In this document: one piece after another, positions 58,842 to 64,000 of the stretch
How positions within the stretch are numbered: position 1 is the first letter of the stretch
How the letters are laid out: each line of letters begins with the position of its first letter
From: Erythrobacter ani
GTDB taxonomy: Bacteria; Pseudomonadota; Alphaproteobacteria; Sphingomonadales; Sphingomonadaceae
NCBI RefSeq assembly: GCF_019204025.1
Contig: NZ_JAGSPB010000001.1
Coordinates: 62,001 to 126,000, forward strand
DNA length: 64,000 nt
Reading direction: 5' to 3'
Position numbers and translations under genes: made by a program
Notes under the pieces: generated by a model
Databases searched by the model: none
What the model was told of the DNA's origin: nothing
What the model saw: only the letters and a program-made list of their open reading frames with translations

Positions 58842-60995
58842 TTACCTGTCGGGCTCGGCCGACTCCACCGCAAGGCCGTTATCGTCCAGCCTGAAATCGA
58901 GCGGCATTCCTTCGATTTCGGTGCTTATCGTTATTCCATCATCGTCGAAGCTGATGCTTGAACCATTGTCGTCGAGCGGAATTGTGGCCCCGTCCTCGAC
59001 ATCGAAGGGCTGGATCGGGCCTTCGGGATCGGGCGACGCGCTCGGCCTAGGTTCGGGCAGCGATAGCGCGCCGCGCATGAAGTCTTTCCAGATACGTGCA
59101 GGCAAACCGCCACCGGTCACGCCGTCCAAGGGCGAATTGTCATCGTTGCCGACCCAAACACCGACAACGAGATCCCCTGCATATCCCACGAAGAGCGCAT
59201 CGCGATTGTTCTGGCTCGTCCCGGTCTTGCCGTAGTTTGCGACGGGCAACGTCGCCGCCCTCCCCGTCCCGCGATTGATGACCGCGCGAAGCATCTGTTC
59301 CAGATCGCTATGCGCGCGGCTCGAGATGTTATCTTCCGGTGTCAAAATCCAATCCCACCAGCTTTCCTCCGCTTTTGGAAACGCGTACGCTCTGACGGGA
59401 AAAGAATTCGCGGCCACTCCTGCATAAGCAGATGTCAGCTCGAGCAGCGTCATCGAGGATGTCCCCAGCGCCAAACTCGGATCGCCCTCTGGCAAGGGTG
59501 ACGTCACGCCTAGCGATCTCGCCGTGCGGATCACATTTTCACTGCCTACTTCGTCGAACAGGCGGACAGCGGCGACATTGCTCGATGTTGCAAGCGCGTC
59601 TTCCAGAGTTATCGTCGGTGAATAATTGTCTCGCGAATTCTTTGGCCGATAGCTGCCCTTTTCGATCGGTGTATTGGCGATCGTGTCTTCCGGTTCCCAC
59701 CCAGCTTCCAGTGCAGCGAGATAGACGAACAGCTTGAAGGTCGATCCCGGCTGGCGCTTGGCCTGGGTCGCTCGGTTGAAGGGAGAAGAGGCATAATCCT
59801 TGCCCCCAACCATCGCGACTACCTCACCCGTAGGCCGCATGGCGACCAGAGCGACCTGCGCCCCGCCAAGTGCGGCTCTGCTGGTGACACGCCCGGCAAG
59901 CCCTTGGAGCCCTGCGTCAAGCGTCGTCGTAAAGGCCTGACGCGAATAGCTCGCCTCTACACCTTCGCGCGCAATAGGCAGTGCCCAATCTGCAAAATAG
60001 GTGCCGGTCGGCAGATCGTCGCGAGTGCGTACATCCAGCCTCGGTGCAGGCAAGGCCGCCGCCTCGGCTTCGGTCAGATAGCCCTCTGCAACCATCGCGC
60101 CGACCACCAGGTCCATTCGCCGCTTGGCGCGGTCGTAATGCTTGGCCGGATTGTACCGCGACGGGGCCTGTAACAGCCCTGCCAGCATCGCCGCTTGCTG
60201 CGGCAGAAGATTTTCCGGCTTGCGATAGAAGTAGTGCATCGATGCGGCACGGAGGCCGTATTGATTGTCTCCGAAATACGCGTTGGAGAGATAGCGTTCG
60301 AGGATTTCATCCTTGGTCAGCCAGGTTTCCAGCCAGAAGGCGATCAGCGCCTCGCGGGCCTTGCGGGTGAGTGTCTGTTCCGGAGTGAGAAAGGTGAATT
60401 TCGCCAGCTGCTGCGTGATCGTGCTTCCACCGCCTCGCCCCGTCCAGATAGCGCGGGCAATGCCACGCGGATCGACGCCCCAATGCGAGTAGAACCGTCG
60501 ATCTTCTATCGCGAGGAAAGCTTCAACGACGTGCGGCGGCAATCTCCCCACCTCGACCGGCGCATCGACCATTGCGCCGCTGCGCGCGATTGGTGTTCCA
60601 TCGCTTGCCAACAGAGTTATCTGCGGCGCGGCGATGGGCTCCAGTGATTTGGAAAGCGGGGCAGTGATCGCCAGCCATGCCACAATTGCGAAGAAGAGGA
60701 GTATAGCAGCGACGAAAACTCGCACCGCCCACCAGCGTTTGCGGCGTCCGCGATATTTCGATGGGCGCCACCATGGCAGCCTCCGGCGACGCTCGCGCTC
60801 TACCTCACTGTCGAGCGAAGAGAGCCTCTGATCCCACTTGTTATAGTCCGGCGAAAAGCGCGGCGTCGCAGACGGTGCGAAATCGTCGTCTGCGGAAAAG
60901 CCGCGCTGCGATTCGTAGAGCGGAAAAAACCCCGTTTCACCATCACGCTCGTGATCGTGCGGGGAGCGTCTACGGAATCGGGAGAATAGACCCAT
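58842..60995 (-). CDS. Class A penicillin-binding protein (PBP1A/1B type)
   Basis: The 717-residue protein has a long cytosolic N-terminus rich in Arg, a membrane helix near residues 88-112, a GT51 glycosyltransferase domain (catalytic Glu in IEDRRFYSHWGVD, then GGGSTITQQLAK) and a transpeptidase domain with the Ser in RQPGSTFKLF, SSN in TSSNVAAVR and KTGT in NYGKTGTSQNN. It polymerises and crosslinks peptidoglycan. The C-terminal 110 residues are acidic and unlike E. coli PBP1A/1B. I chose the ATG at 60995; a GTG two codons upstream is possible. Confidence 0.93.
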   Translation of the reverse strand: MGLFSRFRRRSPHDHERDGETGFFPLYESQRGFSADDDFAPSATPRFSPDYNKWDQRLSSLDSEVERERRRRLPWWRPSKYRGRRKRWWAVRVFVAAILLFFAIVAWLAITAPLSKSLEPIAAPQITLLASDGTPIARSGAMVDAPVEVGRLPPHVVEAFLAIEDRRFYSHWGVDPRGIARAIWTGRGGGSTITQQLAKFTFLTPEQTLTRKAREALIAFWLETWLTKDEILERYLSNAYFGDNQYGLRAASMHYFYRKPENLLPQQAAMLAGLLQAPSRYNPAKHYDRAKRRMDLVVGAMVAEGYLTEAEAAALPAPRLDVRTRDDLPTGTYFADWALPIAREGVEASYSRQAFTTTLDAGLQGLAGRVTSRAALGGAQVALVAMRPTGEVVAMVGGKDYASSPFNRATQAKRQPGSTFKLFVYLAALEAGWEPEDTIANTPIEKGSYRPKNSRDNYSPTITLEDALATSSNVAAVRLFDEVGSENVIRTARSLGVTSPLPEGDPSLALGTSSMTLLELTSAYAGVAANSFPVRAYAFPKAEESWWDWILTPEDNISSRAHSDLEQMLRAVINRGTGRAATLPVANYGKTGTSQNNRDALFVGYAGDLVVGVWVGNDDNSPLDGVTGGGLPARIWKDFMRGALSLPEPRPSASPDPEGPIQPFDVEDGATIPLDDNGSSISFDDDGITISTEIEGMPLDFRLDDNGLAVESAEPDR

Positions 60996-61042
60996 ACGCA
61001 CTGTATTAGCAGGCTATTACACCTGCAGGCAAGTGGCTTCGC

Positions 61043-62032
61043 TTACCTACCCTGGGCAGCGCTCTCGGGCAGGTCTTCGTCGAACACCCGCTGGTAATAT
61101 TCACTCACCAGCGTGCGCTCGGCTTCGTCGCATTTGTTGAGGAACGAGAGGCGGAACGCAAACCCGACCGAATTGAAGATAGCGGCGTTCTGCGCCCAGG
61201 TAATGACCGTTCGCGGGCTCATCACGGTCGAAATATCGCCAGTCATGAAACCCTGACGAGTCAGCTCTGCGACCTTCACCATGTCGGCAATCAGCGCATC
61301 ATCGCAATCGGGCGTCTTCGACTTGACGATCTGCTGTTCGATTTCGGCAGGGAGATAATTCAGCGCCACAACAATGTTCCAGCGATCCATCTGCGCCTGG
61401 TTGATTGCCTGGGTGCCATGATAAAGGCCACTTGTATCACCCAATCCGACTGTGTTGGTCGTCGCAAAAAGGCGGAAATACGGATTAGGCGTAATCACGC
61501 GGTTCTGATCGAGCAGCGTCAGGCGGCCATCGAATTCGAGAATGCGCTGGATTACGAACATCACGTCCGGGCGGCCGGCATCATACTCATCGAAAGTAAG
61601 CGCGACGGGATGCTGCAAAGCCCACGGCAGGATCCCTTCCTTGAATTCGGTGACTTGCAGACCGTCTTTCAGCACGATTGCATCGCGCCCGACAAGATCG
61701 ATCCGACTAATATGCGCATCGAGGTTGACACGGATACTCGGCCAATTGAGCCGCGCAGCAATCTGTTCAATGTGGGTCGATTTACCGGTGCCATGATAGC
61801 CCTGCACCATGACCCGGCGATTGTGCGCAAAACCGGCGAGTATAGCGAGGGTCGTGTCGGCATCGAACACGTAGCTTTCGTCAAGCTCGGGCACATGCTC
61901 GTCGTTTTCGCTAAAAGCAGGAACCTGCCAATCGATATCGATGCCGAATGTGTCACGCACATCGACCGTCGTATCCGGCTTCGAAGGGATGGCGCTCGCG
62001 CCTGCGAATTCTTCTGAGGAATGTGAGTTCAT
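61043..62032 (-). CDS. cobS: CobS-like AAA+ ATPase (cobaltochelatase subunit)
   Basis: The 329-residue protein has Walker [11 protein letters not shown] near residue 80, Walker [14 protein letters not shown] and a C-terminal domain with [23 protein letters not shown], which match CobS of the aerobic cobalamin pathway. CobS works with CobT to drive cobalt insertion by CobN. CobT and CobN are not in the window; a stand-alone CobS is also common in alphaproteobacteria next to unrelated genes. Confidence 0.93.
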   Translation of the reverse strand: MNSHSSEEFAGASAIPSKPDTTVDVRDTFGIDIDWQVPAFSENDEHVPELDESYVFDADTTLAILAGFAHNRRVMVQGYHGTGKSTHIEQIAARLNWPSIRVNLDAHISRIDLVGRDAIVLKDGLQVTEFKEGILPWALQHPVALTFDEYDAGRPDVMFVIQRILEFDGRLTLLDQNRVITPNPYFRLFATTNTVGLGDTSGLYHGTQAINQAQMDRWNIVVALNYLPAEIEQQIVKSKTPDCDDALIADMVKVAELTRQGFMTGDISTVMSPRTVITWAQNAAIFNSVGFAFRLSFLNKCDEAERTLVSEYYQRVFDEDLPESAAQGR

Positions 62033-62116
62033 TGCGCGCCCCGGTTAGAGCGCATGGGCCTGCGCTGCAAGACGCGGCGACCTGCTAAATTTGCAAGTCA
62101 GGCGATTTTTCTCGGG

Positions 62117-62797
62117 TTAATTGCCGGGAATACGGATGGCCCCGAGATGCCCACGCTTTATCCAGACACGCACGCCTTCACTGCCTGCCGCGAATTCTGA
62201 CGATCTGCCGGAAGGCAATCGAATCCAGTCATGAACGCCGAACGTTTCTCCCAAGTAGCCGAGCGAACCTCTTAGTATGAGCAGCTCGGCACCGCCCTCA
62301 CTCTCCAAGTTCACCTCAATCCCAGCGATCCAATCTTGAAGTGTCACCTCCTCATAGGATCGTTTGGCAAGGACGGCGGTGCTGACACCCGGGCGCTTCT
62401 CGTCCGGTACCGTGTCGAGACCATTGAGGTCGACTACCATCTGTTCTTGGTCGGCCTCGTCGAACTGCCACAATTCTACGAAGATGGTGCATCCGGGATC
62501 GGAGCGCGGAACGTGGTGCGTTCCAATCGGATTGCGGACGTACGTGCCTGCCGGGTAATCGCCGTGCTCGTCCTGAAACACGCCTTCGAGGACGATGAAT
62601 TCTTCCCCGCCAGAATGCGTGTGCTCCGAAAAGGCGCTGCCGGGGGCATAACGAACAATCGAGGTGGCGCGCGCCACTTCGTCGCCCAGGCGGTCCAACA
62701 TCCTGCGGTCGACACCCGCCATTGGCGAAGCCTGCCAATCGAGTCGGTCGGTGTGGATCGCCACAGGTTCGTCGAAATCGGCGTTGATGTGCATCAC
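62117..62797 (-). CDS. ChrR-like double-cupin protein
   Basis: The 226-residue protein has the cupin motif SEHTHSGGEEFIVLEGVFQDEHGDYPAG with His and Glu metal ligands and GTHHVPRSDPGC, as in the ChrR cupin family that includes the metal-binding part of ChrR anti-sigma factors. A second, degenerate cupin follows (ELLILRGSLGYLG). It lacks the zinc-finger anti-sigma domain, so it is not itself an anti-sigma factor. It is divergent from the MpaB-family gene. Confidence 0.85.
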   Translation of the reverse strand: MMHINADFDEPVAIHTDRLDWQASPMAGVDRRMLDRLGDEVARATSIVRYAPGSAFSEHTHSGGEEFIVLEGVFQDEHGDYPAGTYVRNPIGTHHVPRSDPGCTIFVELWQFDEADQEQMVVDLNGLDTVPDEKRPGVSTAVLAKRSYEEVTLQDWIAGIEVNLESEGGAELLILRGSLGYLGETFGVHDWIRLPSGRSSEFAAGSEGVRVWIKRGHLGAIRIPGN

Positions 62798-62875
62798 AGG
62801 AAAATGGCGCGCGGCGTCTTAAGAATAAAGGGGCCCCTGCTCGAAATATCCGATCATTGTGATTACATTGGCGAA

Positions 62876-63715
62876 ATGGCCGATCCGATTGAAACTCTGC
62901 GCTTGAAGCTCGTCGAGCAGGTGCGCGGCGTATTCAACGACACTTCCCAAGGGCAGAAACCAGTGCCGCCTTCGGACGACGCACTGTTCGAACGTGATAC
63001 GCCGATCCGCATGGTCCACGCCGATCTGGTGGGCATGATGACCGGTGGCATCCGCGGCCTGATGCTGCAAATGCTTCACCCGCACGCGCTTCAGGGTGTG
63101 CTCGACCATTCCAATTTTCGTGAAGATATGCATGGCCGATTGCGCCGAACCGCGAAATTCATCGCTGTAACGACATTTGGTCACCGTGATGAAGCGATGA
63201 AGGCGATCGATAGGGTGAACCGCATTCATGCGAAGGTGGGCGGTACCCTGCCCGATGGCACGCCTTACATAGCCAACAATCCCCGCACGCTTGCATGGGT
63301 GCATGTGGTCGAGGCGCAGAGTTTCCTCGCCGGATACGTGCGGCACGTACGCCCCGACATGTCTTACGGCGACCGCGACGAATATTATCGCCAGTTCGCG
63401 GTGATTGCCCGCGCGCTTGGCGCCGATCCGGTACCCGAAACACAGAACGAGGCGGACGCGATTTTCCGCGAGCTGCGCGGTGATCTTCGCGCTTCGCCGG
63501 AGGCACGAGAAGTGGCTCAGCTCGTCCTCAGTCAGAGGCCGAAAGGCACGCCGCCCGCACTGCAGACGATGATCGGCGCCGAAGCGGTTGCCATGCTGCC
63601 GGATTGGGCGCGGTCCATGCTGCGGCTGAAACGCCCGGTAATCACCGCCTTGCCCGCGCGCGCGGCGACATGGGGAATGGGCAGGACATTGCGCTGGGCG
63701 TTCCGACAGAATTGA
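62876..63715 (+). CDS. Oxygenase MpaB family (DUF2236) protein
   Basis: The 279-residue protein has the DUF2236/MpaB pattern: RMVHADLVGMMTGGIRGLMLQMLHPHALQGVLDHSNF, RRTAKFIAVTTFG, RIHAKVGGTLPDGTPYIANNPRTLAWVHVVEAQSFL, with several His that bind heme in studied relatives (such as latex-clearing protein). The substrate is unknown. I chose the ATG at 62876 (MADPIETLRLK), the usual family N-terminus; an ATG at 62804 with AGGAA upstream is open but adds non-conserved sequence. Confidence 0.88.
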   Translation: MADPIETLRLKLVEQVRGVFNDTSQGQKPVPPSDDALFERDTPIRMVHADLVGMMTGGIRGLMLQMLHPHALQGVLDHSNFREDMHGRLRRTAKFIAVTTFGHRDEAMKAIDRVNRIHAKVGGTLPDGTPYIANNPRTLAWVHVVEAQSFLAGYVRHVRPDMSYGDRDEYYRQFAVIARALGADPVPETQNEADAIFRELRGDLRASPEAREVAQLVLSQRPKGTPPALQTMIGAEAVAMLPDWARSMLRLKRPVITALPARAATWGMGRTLRWAFRQN

Positions 63716-63774
63716 CGGCAAATCGCCGCATTCCTGCTCTAGCTTAGCGGAACAAGCTTGAGGGAGAATTAGCG

Positions 63775-64000
63775 ATGTATGTTGCCTGTGCGGTGTTGTC
63801 AGTGCTGGAAGAGGATCGCAAAAAGTACCACGAAGCTGCTGAATTTATGGCAAATTGGTCGATGGATCACGGCGCGCTCGAGGTCATGGAGGCTTGGGAG
63901 GCCGATGTTCCGGATGGAAAAAACACCGATTACCGAAAGGCAGTCAATGCCCCTCCAGGTGAGAAAATCGTCACCGGTTGGGTGATCTGGCCAAACAAGC
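63775..64000 (+). CDS. DUF1428 family protein (3' end cut by window edge)
   Basis: The ATG at 63775 follows GAGGGAGAATT. The 75 visible residues (MYVACAVLSVLEEDRKKY, HGALEVMEAWEADVPDG, VNAPPGEKIVTGWVIWPNK) match the first two thirds of the YbaA-like DUF1428 family, a dimeric alpha/beta barrel of about 120 residues and unknown function. The frame is still open at the right edge. Confidence 0.85.
   Translation, partial: MYVACAVLSVLEEDRKKYHEAAEFMANWSMDHGALEVMEAWEADVPDGKNTDYRKAVNAPPGEKIVTGWVIWPNK

Noticed and set aside
61043..62032. MoxR-type AAA+ chaperone instead of CobS
   Set aside because: The N-terminal block and the C-terminal [18 protein letters not shown] match CobS more closely, and no VWA-domain partner is adjacent.
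62819..63721. 300-codon frame antisense to the MpaB-family gene
   Set aside because: It is a mirror of the conserved sense gene without its own start signals.
1..64000. tRNA, rRNA, CRISPR array, insertion sequence or prophage
   Set aside because: No cloverleaf with CCA-type end, no regular direct repeat and spacer pattern, and no transposase or phage structural gene was found.

Overview
The window is a GC-rich (by eye), densely coding chromosomal segment of an alphaproteobacterium, most likely a member of the Sphingomonadales close to Erythrobacter (family Erythrobacteraceae). The grounds are a class I lysyl-tRNA synthetase, the ubiA/rsmE/gshA neighbourhood, the aa3 oxidase gene order ctaC-ctaD-ctaB-(small gene)-ctaG-ctaE with SURF1, an alphaproteobacterial GCS2-type glutamate-cysteine ligase and the style of the proteins. 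There is no plasmid, phage, insertion sequence, CRISPR, rRNA or tRNA. Most genes are core housekeeping, with a few accessory genes between them.

Layout. 1-4.7 kb: two paralogous membrane diguanylate cyclases flank ettA and an AT-richer gene for an unknown membrane protein. 4.8-12.3 kb: an FMN-binding oxidase-like protein, a repeat-rich RcnB-like periplasmic protein, a 2OG-Fe(II) oxygenase, class I LysRS, a Tat lipoprotein of the metallo-beta-lactamase fold, a His/Cys-rich small protein with a Met/His-rich outer-membrane protein, and a SnoaL-like protein. 12.4-19 kb: a DinG/XPD-type helicase overlapping a membrane AraC regulator, a fatty-acid hydroxylase/sterol desaturase family protein, a histidine phosphatase, and SoxR with its operator and divergent VOC gene. 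19-28.8 kb: ubiA, rsmE, gshA, bamB with a YfgM-like partner, a glycosyltransferase/hydrolase pair and selO. 28.9-36.5 kb: astD, a candidate multi-hairpin small RNA, rarD, pyrC, an ATP-grasp protein, a YgfZ protein, TetR and a partner hydrolase, and a GNAT. 36.7-39.6 kb: rpmA-rplU, a lipoprotein, an Fnr regulator and a small membrane protein with a textbook FNR box.

39.6-50.9 kb is an almost unbroken minus-strand run. From its promoter end it reads ctaC, ctaD, ctaB, a 42-aa membrane protein, ctaG, ctaE, DUF983, SURF1, thrC, an rRNA-type methyltransferase, folB, a small Rossmann-like protein, then moaA-moaD-moaE. It joins terminal oxidase and heme A assembly to molybdopterin and folate synthesis. 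51.1-55.8 kb is a plus-strand run: pyrE, pdxJ, a small membrane protein, acpS, lepB, a DUF3089 hydrolase and ruvX, which has no canonical start codon in the expected place.

The most unusual locus is 55.79-57.83 kb, a compact minus-strand operon. It encodes a 52-residue peptide with a leader-like N-terminus and a hydrophobic C-terminus, followed by two larger proteins that appear to be divergent paralogs. One keeps a cupin-like HxH metal site and the other has lost it. It looks like a ribosomally made peptide plus an enzyme/pseudoenzyme pair; I know of no named system that matches. The window ends with two PaaI-type thioesterases, a class A penicillin-binding protein, cobS, a ChrR-like cupin, an MpaB-family (DUF2236) protein and the start of a DUF1428 gene.
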